64,000 nucleotides of DNA from contig JAUFSD010000003.1 of assembly GCA_033030425.1 (NCBI GenBank), positions 1,116,001-1,180,000 on the forward strand, written 5' to 3'. Shown in pieces: positions 47,890 through 59,397 of the stretch (position 1 is its first letter; every line of letters starts with the position of its first letter). The notes beneath the pieces are model-generated. The model did no database searches. It saw only the letters and a program-made list of their open reading frames with translations, and had not been told where the DNA came from. A program made the position numbers and the translations under genes. The stretch comes from Verpa conica. Its lineage: Eukaryota; Ascomycota; Pezizomycetes; Pezizales; Morchellaceae.

Positions 47890-50800
47890 ATGGACGTCGC
47901 GGCTCTCCGTGGATGCACACTCTCAGCGTTGGACACAAATGCAGATATTCGACGACAAGCCGAGCTGCAGCTCAAGCAGGTACCTGATCGCCTTTGGATT
48001 TCTACAATGGAGACTAAGAGAGTTCTTCTGAACTAACGCGATAGTCTCTAGGCGGAAGCAACACCTGGCTTTATCGGTGCCCTCTTAGATATTGTAGCAG
48101 CAGATCCTGAACCGCAGGTCCGCCTTTCTGGTACCACACCGAAATCCAAGTCTAAACTTTCTCCTCCGGATATGCACCCCTCCCTTGTAGCGTAACTGAC
48201 GACTGCCTTGTTTCCCCCCGATAGCTGTTTTGTACCTGAAAAATAAGGTTATCAGATCTTGGGAATTCAACGAAGATTTCCCCAAGAACCCGCCCATCTC
48301 TGAAGATGAGAAGGCTGCGTTCCGCGAACGTCTCGTACCCACCCTCGCTTCGGCAGCCTCACCAATACGACAGCAGCTCATGCCACTGATCGGAAAGGTG
48401 CTCCATTATGACTTCCCCGAAAAATGGCCTAGCTATATGGACATTACCTTGCAGCTCCTCAACTCAAATGATATTCAGTCGGTATTCGCTGGTGTACAAT
48501 GCTTACTCTCACTCTGTCGCGTGTACCGATTCAAGCAAGCCAATGACAAGAGAGAAGAGCTGGACCGTGTCACACAAGCAACATTCCCCACACTCTTGGT
48601 CATCGGTAACAGATTGGTGGATGAGACTAGTACTGATGCGGGCGAAATGCTAAAAATGATTATTAAAACCTATAAGCATGCAGTATACGTAAGTTTTGGT
48701 CTGGGGTATGTAGCTAATTGGTATAGCGCTGATAGTTAGGGTGTCTAGTTCGAGTTGGCGGCTCATCTCAGAGAGGAATCCTCAATTGTACCGTGGGCAA
48801 CTTTGTTTATCAAGGTTGTGGGGAAGCAAGCTCCACCAGAGTCCATGTCAGAAGATATTGATGACCGTGAGGCTCATCCATGGTGGAAGGCCAAGAAGTG
48901 GGCCTACTCAAATCTCAACAGGCTGTTTGTGAGGCATGTTTTTGGTATTCTCCGGTATTTCGCCAAAGTTCTTTCCTAACTGTTCGCGCCCCTCCAGATA
49001 CGGCAACCCAACCAGCATTACTACAAACAATAATGAGAACTACGACAAATTTTCCAAGCACTTTATCCAACACTTTGCGCCAGCGATTCTGAAGGCATAT
49101 CTCCAGCAGATTGAGTTATGGGTCTCGAAGCAAGCATGGCTTAGTAAGATCTGCCTGTCTTGCACCATTGCTTTTATGGATGAATGGTACGTACGGCCTT
49201 TCTTGTTGGATGTTTGAGCAGTGAGCTGAGTAATCTAAAGCATCAAACCATCGGCGACTTGGAAGCACTTGAGCCCGCATGTCGAGAACTTAATTTCTCA
49301 CGTTCTCTTCCCACTACTTTGCCAAACGGATGAGGACCTTGAGACATTCGAGTCAGATCCCGGTGAATACTTAAACCGAAAGATCAACTTATACGAAGAA
49401 ATCTCAGCTCCGGACGTTGCTGCTACAAATTTCCTGAACACCCTCAGCAAGGCCCGACGAAAACAGACTTTCACGGTTCTCAATTTTATTAATGAGGTTG
49501 TCAATAGGTAGGAATATCACTTAGTTGGGAATTGGAGAAATTATTGATTTTTTTTATAGGTATGAGGCAGCCCCAGAGGACCAGAAGAGTTATAGGGAAA
49601 AGGAAGGTGCCTTGAGAATGATTGGGACCCTGTCTGCCATTATCCTCGGGAAGGGAAGCCCTATCGCAGATCAGGTCGAATATTTCTTTGTCCGCCATGT
49701 TTTCCCTGAGTTCCGGAGCCACCACGGATTTCTCCGAGCCCGTGCTTGTGACGTACTTGAGAAATTTTCAGATCTTGATTTTAGGGATGAGAACGCAAGT
49801 CTAGCCCGTATTCAATTGAGTATTAATTTTGTTCTGACAGTCTTTGTAGAATGTTGTCGTTATCTATCAGAATATCCTACAATGCCTCAATGATGCTGAA
49901 TTGCCTGTACGAGTTGAAGCCGCGCTAGCCTTACAACCTCTAATTAGGCACGAATTCATTCGAAAGTCTATGCAACAAAGCATTGCAGATATCATGCAGA
50001 AATTATTGCAACTCGCTAACGAAGTTGATGTTGACGCACTCTCCAATGTCATGGAGGAGTTTGTTGAGGTTTTTGCTTCAGAGTTGACACCATTTGCGGT
50101 ACAGCTTACAGAGCAGCTGGTAGGCCCCTATTTCCTCATATTAGAGATTTTGAAACTTAACGATATCTTTAGAGAGATACATATCTCAGAATTATCCAGG
50201 ATGTCATTGATAAGGGTGCTAACTCTATTGATGATGATGTTGACAACTATCTGGACGATAAAAGCATCACCGCTCTTGGGGTTTTACAGACCATTGGAAC
50301 ATTGATTTTAACTTTAGAGAGCTCTCCGGGGGTTTTATTGCAGCTAGAGCAGGTCCTTGTTCCCGTTATTACAGTTACCCTGGAGCACAAACTATTCGGT
50401 ACGTTTTTTTAAAAAAATACACTTTAGAAGCTACTTTACTGATAAATGAATAGACTTGTATAACGAAGTCTTTGAAATCATTGATAGCTGCACTTTCTCC
50501 GCAAAGGCAATCTCGGGTACAATGTGGGCGGTATTTGAGCTTATTCACAAGTCATTCAAGGATCGTGCAGAAATTTATATTGAAGAAATGCTTCCCGCCT
50601 TGGACAACTACATCTCATATGGCTCTGATATGCTAATGCAGAACCCTACATACCTAGCAGCCATGTTTGATATTATTCAAACTGTAACTACCTCATCATC
50701 CCCTAGAGTCTTTTTTTAATTCTAACAATATTTTTAGATATTCACAAATGAGCGCCTAGGTGCTATGGATCGTATTTGTGGATGCAAGCTCGCAGAGGCT

Positions 50801-51758
50801 GTCATGCTTAACCTTCGAGGCCATGCCGACCAATACTTGCCTCAATTTGTGGAAATTGCCATGCAATGCCTTACAGCGCCTAATGAGATCAAGTCCTACC
50901 GTATTCACCTAATGGAAATGATCATTAACTGTATTTACTATAACCCCGGCGCTACCTTACAGCTCCTTGAGCGGCATAATTGGACCAACAAATTTTTCAG
51001 TCTTTGGTTCTCAAATATTGAAAACTTCAACAGAGTGCATGACAAAAAGCTTTCAATTGTGGCGATCGTTGCATTAATCCAATTATCGCCCGATCAAATT
51101 CCTCAGAGCATTCAACCTGGGTGGCCGAAGTTGATGCAAGGCATCGTACAGCTGTTTCAATCTTTGCCTTTGGCCATGAAGAACCGCGAAGAGATTCAGA
51201 AAGAAGGTCTAACCCTTGACGATTCATATGGATCCGATAGTGATAACGAGTGGGAAGGAGAGGCAGCTTGGAACAAGGAGGGTGAGGATGGTACAAAGTT
51301 CTTAACCATTCAGTTTTTTTAAGAAATTTTACTAATATCAATTTTTTCCAGCCGATGAGCTTGATATCCCTGATGAGAGCAGCGCGTACATGGAATTCCT
51401 GAATAGCGAAGCATCAGCTCGTGGTGTTCTATCTACAAACTGGGATGATGAAGATGACGATCTCGAAGAGGAAACTCTCTTGGAGACCCCATTGGACAAT
51501 ATTGAGCCTTACCAGCTTTTTAGAAGCGCATTGATGGGTAGGATTTCCTGTTAGTAGCATATAAACACTTCTAGCTAACAAAAAAATGTAGAATTGCAAC
51601 ATCAACAACCCCAGATCTATGAAGGCCTCACAAAGGGACTCAGCCCGGACGAGCAAAATGTGATCAAGGGAGTGGTTCACGAAGCAGAGGCGAAGAAGCT
51701 GGCAGCTGATGCTATGGCTGCAGCTGTTGGTGGCATGCCGGTTAATGGGCATCAATAA
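47890..51758 (+). CDS. Importin-7/8 type karyopherin (Sxm1/Nmd5 family)
   Basis: Thirteen exons: 47890-47979, 48052-48130, 48225-48688, 48749-48933, 48998-49186, 49241-49507, 49560-49794, 49850-50119, 50173-50398, 50454-50683, 50738-51290, 51352-51537 and 51592-51758, total 1046 residues (yeast Nmd5 1048). The N-terminal importin-beta domain (LSALDTNADIRRQAELQLKQ, SAVLYLKNKVIRSW) binds Ran. HEAT repeats follow, with the family blocks NRLFVRYGNPTS, HPWWKAKKWAYSNLNRLF and AMDRICGCKLAEAVMLNLRG, and an acidic segment (NWDDEDDDLEEETLLETP) near the C-terminus. The family imports ribosomal proteins, histones and other cargo. Introns 4 and 7 fit only GC donors (gcatgt, gcaagt). The choice between Sxm1 and Nmd5 orthology needs a tree; most filamentous fungi have one gene. 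Confidence 0.93.
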
Positions 51759-53703
51759 AATAAAATAAAGGTCGGGTTTGTTGGTTGGGGGGTCATTAAT
51801 GCGGCTTCTTTTTCTTCTGGGAGAATATCTATTTGGGGAATCAAGCTTTTCAACTTAGTTTCCTTCTTGTTATATTTTTTCTCTTATCTGTCTCTTATCT
51901 TGGTTCGTTACGTTTTTTGTTTAGATAGTTGTGGCATCTATGATCTGATCACGAAATAGTATGGTGGCAAAGTAAATGCATTTCTTTTAAAGGGAAGGAT
52001 ATCTTATGGCAGGAGTTTACAAAAAAGTAAATATTTAAACCGTAACATTAGGTTTATTTTGTTCAAGGTTTATATAGGGAATTAACTCGGAGTGGGAGGT
52101 CATGTTACTCGCTAACATGAGAATCCTATACTAGGCTATGCATATAGAAGTAGACTAGAGATCTCTGTCCTAACAACATTTTTATAGTTTTTGGCCCCAA
52201 AGTTTGCTAATAGAACAGTACTCCCTTCTCTTTATCATAAAAAACAATTATCATTGCTTCACACTTTTATAAATACTTGAGTATAATTTCCCTGAGGATT
52301 AGGAAACGACGGCCGAGTTTCTGTTTCTAAGAGGGGATACGGTGAACTAGACCAATCTAGTACAACTGAAGCTGTCTCGTGCCCTAGGCAGCTTAGATCA
52401 CGTGGCGCCAAGGATCGTGCTTCTCGCTACACCACAGCTGCAACAAAGCGCAGCGTAATTATCAACCAATCACAAAAAGTCTGGGCACGAGGCAGCAACT
52501 GAAGTACCACCGCTATAAGTAGACAATACTTTTCTTATTTCTCTTCATCATAAAACTTTTACTCAGGCCTCTCCGATAACTTGGCTTAATTAAGTAATAG
52601 CTTTCATTATTCAATCTCCTGTCAAATCCCCTCGCTTTTGGTAGTCTCGTCGTATATGAACTCCCTGATATCACGTTATATCTATTTTATATACATCCTT
52701 TCACTACTATTGTATGCATGGTTGCAAAGAGCGGGAAATGTCTCAGATAATCGGAATCCCGGTACTGATCGGGATCTCGGTGAAACCCTTTAAATACACG
52801 TAACTCACTAGCACTTTCAGTTCCTACCACGGTTTCCATCGCATTATCTCCCAGTCATCCCTAGGTTTAGCTCCTGCCTAGGCCACCCCAAACCAGGCAC
52901 TCAAGCTAATTTCAATCTACGACACACATGGTATTAGGATGACGGAGTCCCCGGTGCCGATAATACCTTATCCAACTAAACTTAATGGTTGAATAGTCCC
53001 AAAATATCCTACTGTAATAGAACTCTACACAAGCCTCTGGAACCCAACATACGCTCTTCGAGGCCGTACTCAAAAGTGATGAGTTTGATATCAGAATAAT
53101 GCTCGAGAGTCCACGTAATCTTTCAATCGGCCCTCAGTTACAAAATCACTTGTTCCATATATCAGGATAAAAAGTGATGTCGTTATCTGCAGCACTCCTT
53201 TACACCTAACGGTAGATTCCCGCACCAAGGAAGCCGTCAGGATTGTTTTAGCAGAAGGTACTTCACTTTCTCTCCACCATATGACCACGAAAAAATAGAA
53301 TACTATATGGTATTGTAGGGGGGCAAAAATAACTACGGATTCACATAGAAAACATTTACTACCATCAGGACAGGTTTGGAAGGTTTGTGTAGCAACTAGA
53401 ACCGCTAAATCAGGCCAACCACTCATGGGCGAAGAGTCTACTAAGACGATAGGCTCTTAGAGGTAAAAAAGCCCTCAGGGAGGCTTGTCTATCCTTATCG
53501 GGAGATATTTTATTGCTAATTCCCGGAAATATAGTTTGTTATAGGTCTGAGGTCACGGAGAATCATTTATATGACCCCTTACAAATAACTTTCAGTTAAT
53601 TTCCGGTATGGACGTTAACTGTGAACCAATTCCCCCAGTAGGCTATAAAAATCCGTAAAAACACTACACTTTTATTCTTTTCTATATTAAGCAATTGAAG
53701 ACA
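51759..53703. other. AT-rich spacer between importin and THG1
   Basis: 1.9 kb between two converging genes. A T-rich 3' flank reaches 51920; beyond it I see no family-like protein. The minus-strand open frame 53091-53426 contains a CPDGSKC segment but no recognised domain. Confidence 0.45.
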
Positions 53704-54706
53704 TTACCTATCCCCCAAAATCCAAGGCCTCTTGTCCCAAAATTCGTTTTGGATAATATCCACATGTTCCACCACCACCTTTGCCTTCTTTGCCCGTTTC
53801 TTTTCCTTCTCGAGTTGAGTCTTTGATTTTTCCTTTGGGGCCCCTGTTGTGCTCCCTGGTTGTTGTGTATCTTTGACCTCGGGGGTTTTGTAGTCTCGGA
53901 AGATAATGCTGCCTTTCTTGAAATATTCTGGTTCGTTATTGTAGTTTATTTTAAAGCGTGAGAAGAGTATTTCGTTTTTGTCCTTCGAAAATGTGCCCTA
54001 TGGGTTGTATTAGTGGGAAGATTATACTTGTGTGTATGGAAGGAGAGCCTACCTTTAGGGTATCTTCTGCTTCTTGAGTTGTCATCCCGCCTTGCTGCAC
54101 GAGCGCCCAGAATGTGGTGTTGTAGAGGTTGTTTATATGGCCTACTTAATTAGTTGCTTTTCTTATCATTCACTTAAAGAAGCCTGAGAATACATACAAT
54201 CAGCCTGCCTCCAACTCATATAATCCCTCAAATTCCCCTCGTTCGGATAACAAACCACCCTTCCATCGAAAGTTGGCAATGGCGGACATAACGACGTCTC
54301 CGGAAAAAAATTCGGCCACAAGTATACATACCAACTTGTGAACGTGCTCGTGATTGTTGTGACAAGCTTTGATTCGCGGCGTTCAAATAAAGTACAGGAT
54401 CTGTGGAGGACGAAGGAGAATTCGTCGGAAACACCGTAGGCTATTGTTATGTCAGGGAGTTCCTTGACGACTTCAGTTGCGGCAGCATTCATGAGGTCAA
54501 GTGCACGGATATCATTGGGTTTCGTGAAGCCATGGCGGGTGGAGAACTTATGGAAGCCACGGCCGTCGATCCGGACTACGATCCAGGTGTTGAGCAAGAG
54601 GTTGTCGGAACGCTCAAAGAGCTTCACGTACTCGAATCTAGTTTGTCACTGTTAGGGGATGTATGTAAGGTATACTAGAGAAAGGGCCTTACTTTGAGTT
54701 GGCCAT
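53704..54706 (-). CDS. THG1: tRNA(His) guanylyltransferase
   Basis: Exons 54706-54693, 54637-54198, 54141-54053 and 53997-53704 encode 278 residues. The enzyme adds the G-1 residue to tRNA-His by reverse (3'-5') polymerisation, essential for recognition by histidyl-tRNA synthetase. With the 14-base first exon (MANSK) included, the metal-binding residues fall at D29 (IDGRGF) and D76-E77 (VSDEF), exactly the family numbering, which supports the start. Further conserved pieces: [50 protein letters not shown] across a joint, and GTFSKDKNEILF. The C-terminus has a Lys-rich stretch (EKEKKRAKKAK). It is divergent from the dehydrogenase gene at 55333. Confidence 0.95.
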
Positions 54707-55332
54707 GCGCAAAGATGGAGATGGAGGGGTATTGTAGACTCCATTGCGGGGGATCGTCGTAGGGGTTACTGTGGTTGAATTTGGGCTCGGGAGCGGTGTT
54801 TGACGGGTTAAGCTTAGCGGTAACCAACGACCGTATAGCAATCTTAAGTTGCTTTGACACCGGAGTATTGATCTTCCAGCCAGGCAATTCATGCAGGGAC
54901 TATCTTCTCTTTCGAAGTACGTATCCTCGAGCGGGTTTCCTTTAGGCTGGAAACGTTCACGTCGGAGATTAACTCTGTTCTATCTCAGGAAACAATCCCC
55001 ACCTAGGATTACAGTATAGCATGGTTGGGCGATCGAGATTTCCCATACCAGGTGTCTAATCCTATCCGATTAGAGTATTTTCTACATACCTACTTCTGTG
55101 CAGGGTTGTACTATTTCTCACTGTGTATATTTTCTCACGAGTGTATAACACAGCATTCTGTAATATACTGAATGACAGTATATGCAGCCGGGAGCGGAGA
55201 ATCCCGAGCATAATTTACATGTGACAGTAGCCGTAACTAACCGGCCGACAACAACCTCTAGATTTCCCCAGACTACATTGCGATCCCCCTCATCATCATA
55301 CACTAGGAATAGAGTATTGTTTTGTCTACAAG
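54707..55332. promoter_or_regulatory. Divergent promoter region THG1/HADH
   Basis: 626 bp between the start codons of two divergently transcribed genes, so it must hold both promoters. No specific factor site can be named. Open frames within it are antisense or intronic shadows. Confidence 0.5.
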
Positions 55333-56453
55333 ATGTTTAGAAGAACCGCTTTTACTCTTGTGACTAAACCCACGGCCCGTTTATTCTCTGTCTCTGCTAC
55401 ACAGGCAGCAGCAGCACATAATGTCAAACGACTTGGCGTTATTGGCGCTGGTCAGATGGTATGTAGCTCCGAATAAACATCAAGTGTATAGGGCTATAGC
55501 TGACAAAGTTAGGGTCTTGGAATAGCTTTGGTAGCTGCAAAAGTTGCTGAGGTTCCTGTAACAATTGTTGACAGCAATCAAGCCTCGATAGACAAATCCC
55601 TCAAGTTCATGAGTAGCGTACCCAGGTCAAATACAATAACACTGTAGGCAGCGAACCGAATTAATGCTATTATAGAGACACTACTCGACAAGGACGTTTC
55701 AAAGCAGCGAATTACTAGCGATGTAGCTGAACAAGTCCGATCACGCATCACAACTTCTACAGAGCTTTCTGCACTTTCAGGTGCTGATTTTGTGATTGAA
55801 GCCGTTCCCGTACGCTCTACTCGAATTATTTTCTATAAAATTTATATAATTAGCTAAATTATAGTGATATCTAGGAAATCCTTCAACTTAAACTAGACAT
55901 CTTCTCCCGCCTCCCTTCTCTGACCCCCCCTGATTCTATCCTCGCCACAAACACCTCTAGCATCTCCATTACAAGAATTGCCGCTGCTGCTAAGGGTGCC
56001 GAAGACCGTGTATTAAGCACCCATTTCATGAACCCTGTTCCAGTCCAAAAAGGTGTTGAGATAATCACTGGCCTCCAGACATCAGATTTAACACTGGCTC
56101 GCTCCCTCGAGTTTGTGAGGGCAATGGGAAAGATCCCGTCAAAGAGCAAGGACACGCCAGGCTTCTTAGCTAACCGTATTCTGATGCCATATATCAATGA
56201 GGCTATTATCTGTCTTGAAACTGGTGTGGGGGAGAAAGAGGATATTGATAATATCATGAAGAATGGAACTAATGTTCCTATGGGACCCTTGCAGTTGGCT
56301 GATTTTATTGGTTTGGATACTTGTTTATCGATTATGAAGGTACTATATGAGGATACCTCCGACTCAAAATACAGGCCGTCGGTGTTGTTACATAAGATGG
56401 TAGATGCTGGATGGTTGGGGAAGAAGAGTGGGAAGGGGTTTTATGACTATTAG
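55333..56453 (+). CDS. 3-hydroxyacyl-/3-hydroxybutyryl-CoA dehydrogenase, probably mitochondrial
   Basis: Exons 55333-55458, 55513-55612, 55676-55809 and 55875-56453 encode 312 residues, the usual length of the single-domain enzyme. The N-terminus MFRRTAFTLVTKPTARLFS is Arg/Ser/Thr-rich without acidic residues, fitting a mitochondrial presequence. The NAD-binding Rossmann motif is VIGAGQMGLGIA (first splice joint after QM). The catalytic region STHFMNPVPVQKGVEI, then FLANRILMPYINEA and the C-terminal GPLQLADFIGLDTC and GWLGKKSGKGFYDY, are all present. The reaction is oxidation of (S)-3-hydroxyacyl-CoA with NAD in beta-oxidation or butyrate metabolism. The second intron's acceptor at 55675 gives KFMKTLLDKDV; using an earlier AG introduces stops. 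Confidence 0.94.
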
Positions 56454-57585
56454 GGGTGATTAGAGAAGCTTTAGTGCTTGAATCAGGCCGTAAAACATAA
56501 TCTGGGTGTTTGTGAGTATAGAGATAAAATTATTATGATTTCTCTGTAGATTTAAAACCAATATATTCTTAAGACTCTAGTAGCTATGATTTAACCCTAA
56601 GCTTTAGACATGCTAGATTTCCCCCATAATTTACCTCCGGCTCTCAGAAGAGAGTTACTATGATAAGTCTCCAGGGATGCAGGAAAATTCTTATCTAATG
56701 GCCTTCCTATAATAACATTGTCTATAATAACCACGATCACTTCTCCTAGCGGTGGTTTGATAATCTTGAGTGTGGGTAGGGCGAGAGGTGTCCAAACTAA
56801 TAGTCGTGCAGTGCTGGTTCTTGTATTAAAGGCCCTTTAAACAATGAATGAAAAACTACTATATATATATCAAGCAGCAGTAAATCAATCTATTCCAGCA
56901 TGCTTTTTTCAACCTTAAGATCGAGCCACCACTAAATAATCCTCTCTAAGCTTTATAAATGGCTCTACATCACTCTCAGTCCCTCTCAAATACTTCTTTG
57001 CTTTGCAGCTTTCGTAGCCAACGCTAGATGTATTGTTGATACTCCGAAGCTTGTTCCAGCTTCAACTATCCTTGTCACACCGGTAGCCTTCGCAAGAAGG
57101 TAGACAAATTCGTACTTTATCAGGCTCCAAGGCAAAAAATTTATCTCTCATATAGTCATCTAACGCTACATTTTAGATTTCACCAAAGAGGAAGTATCGC
57201 ACCAGACGTGATATATAGAAGAAACCTTGGGCTTCGTATAGTGAATGAAGCCGTTGGAATGGGTCGAGAACCTAGGGGAGGCAATGACTGCATGAGAACC
57301 ATTCTGGGTTCAAGAAACGAGTGGCTACTTTCTGTGTCATTGACTTGAACCTAAGATAAAGGACGAAGTTATATACTTGTTCAATGGGTCACCTAGTACT
57401 ATTTATATAATCTGGCCCGTTGAGGAGACCTGACTATTATGTCATGGTTTATAACTACATGTCAGATTTTGTACCTAGAACAATAAAATCATTTGAATTA
57501 AAAATTAAAATATGGGGTGACCTGCTTATCGAGGGGGGAATCCCCACAACGAGCCAGCTTGGGAGCTGATAGTTAGAATGGGTTA

Positions 57586-57979
57586 CCTGTTGGAGGGATA
57601 GCAGTACGTACGTGTACCCCATATAGGTATATAAGGTGATAAAGTATGACTCAATACAGGCACCATAAATAAATTAAATTAGTAGTCAAAATATTGGCCT
57701 ATCTTGAGATTCTTTTAGGATTTTTTTTTATCTTTATACCATGCATTGTTGTCTCTGGGGATATGTTTATATGGTGGGTGCTTTTTTTGTAGAAAATAAC
57801 AGTAATATGTGCTTCATTTTTATCTGGCAAACTTGGGTGCTTAATAACCGATGTACTTGGGTAAAATAGCAGTGTATTTGTTCAGGGTATGCAGTATGTC
57901 CCTCCAATGAGTAGCCCATTGAGGGATACTCTATAAGACTGATTTACTACTACCCATTGGGGGATATCCCTCCAACAGG
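57586..57979. mobile_element. MITE-like element with 15-bp perfect terminal inverted repeats
   Basis: CCTGTTGGAGGGATA at 57586-57600 is the exact reverse complement of TATCCCTCCAACAGG at 57965-57979, 394 bp overall. Subterminal variants of the same word occur inside: a TCCCTCCAATG...CATTGAGGGA hairpin near 57899-57926, and CCCATTGGGGGATA next to the right end. Repeated subterminal motifs are common at transposase-binding ends. The interior is AT-rich and non-coding. I found no convincing target duplication, so the family is not identified. Confidence 0.6.
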
Positions 57980-58812
57980 ACGACTCAATCACGAGATCTC
58001 CCCCCCATAGGTAGCGTCCCTAGACAGGCCAAAGCATATATATTACACCTACGGAGATACCAACCCAAACCACCGGCATGATGCGACTATGTCCGTAGTT
58101 GCGATTAATTGCATAATACTAACTACATGAACAACTGAAGATCAAATAAAATCCGATAGCCTAGTAGAATATAGTTTTAAGCGGGTGCGCAGGTAATACT
58201 ATTGTAGTAGGGGCTCGGCGTCAGCATAAACTACTTCTAAGTAATGGCAGACTAAAGCAAGTAGGGGGATTGTGTGAGGTATTTCCTAGTCTCTTGCCCA
58301 GCCCATTATCTGTTGCACAGTACCGTGGGGTCTGGTGTACTAACCCCTCCGAGCTTGCCCAGTTTTTTTTCGGGGGAAATTTGGTACTTACCTTTGTGTG
58401 GTTGTTTAACACAAACCTAAGTATCTTTAAAAGGCCGAGCTAGCCAAGGAAAACCCCGAGCTTACTGGAAAGCCTCTAGCAGGTCAGGGAGTTTTAGAGA
58501 TTTTCGGTACTTAAATTTATATATATAAAGCCATCATACAAACTTAAGTACCCTCGGAGGTCAAAAGCCCCTCAAGCCAGCCCAATCCCCTGAGGGATCC
58601 GGAGGTTTTCGGAGATATCCCCGAGATTTTTCGGAACCTTACTGCTCCAGACCCTATGGTGCTACGCAGAAAATAATGGGGCTGGGCACGAGACTAGGTA
58701 TTTCCCTATATGAGATCTTTTTGTTTTATGGTGCGGTGTATGTGTCAAAACCTATTTTATCACCGGTGTTACTACAGTACTGACATAATTTAGAGGTACG
58801 ATACCTTCATTA

Positions 58813-58905
58813 TACCGGAATCCAGAGGCCCATACCGCTAGTAGGAAATTAAAGACCACTAGTAGCAAATTACCACCAGTGGTATGGGTCTCTGGATTTC
58901 AGTAC
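58813..58905. repeat. Imperfect palindromic repeat (hairpin) with a diverged second copy
   Basis: The left arm (58813-58850: GGAATCCAGAGGCCCATACC...) is complementary to the right arm (58868-58905: ...GGTATGGGTCTCTGGATTTC) with a few mismatches, folding the whole 93 bp into a hairpin. A diverged copy follows at 58971-59045 (shared words GGCCCAT, GAGACCACCAGTG, CCAGTGATAT, TTCAATAC). The 13-mer CCCATACCGCTAG recurs in inverse orientation at 25603-25615, so this is a dispersed family. Confidence 0.55.
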
Positions 58906-59397
58906 CTGGTACATGGGTAGTCACTATCTAGATATGACACCATGTACTATAATTTGGGAGGATGGTGAACTGGGGCCCATTGGTGAATTCGAGACCACCA
59001 GTGCTAAATTTCTGCCAGTGATATAGGCTCCTAACTTCAATACAATAAACGCACGGTATCTCTGAATTGCGGTACCCTGGTCTCACCAGTGATAGAATAG
59101 GCTTTGACAAATTCACTACTCCATATGTTTTGGAAGGAGTATTCATCAATTATGATGGCCCGGGCATATTATTTGTTGGAATTACTCTTGATTCTACCCA
59201 CCTAAATAGCTACAGAATAATACGAGTAATATCCACCATATATAACAAAATATGCAACAATTGATTCGGATGCATATAGATCTATAACTCTCCCACAAAA
59301 TCACGTCCTTCCTTCTTAAGATGAAGGTTTATTGAATATTGGCGAGAGTTGATCCACAATATTTCTCTTGTCATCCCACGCCATTTTTACATATCTA

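Larger units (their letters stand above)
56454..59397. repeat. AT-rich spacer with MITE-like and palindromic repeats
   Basis: 2.9 kb between the dehydrogenase and thioesterase genes. It carries a 394-bp element with inverted ends (57586-57979) and palindromic repeat copies at 58813-58905 and 58971-59045, listed separately. Elsewhere I see only AT-rich sequence and short frames without family resemblance. Confidence 0.55.

Noticed and set aside
53091..53426. Minus-strand 111-codon frame with CPDGSKC
   Set aside because: No recognisable domain and no continuing exons; too little for a gene call.
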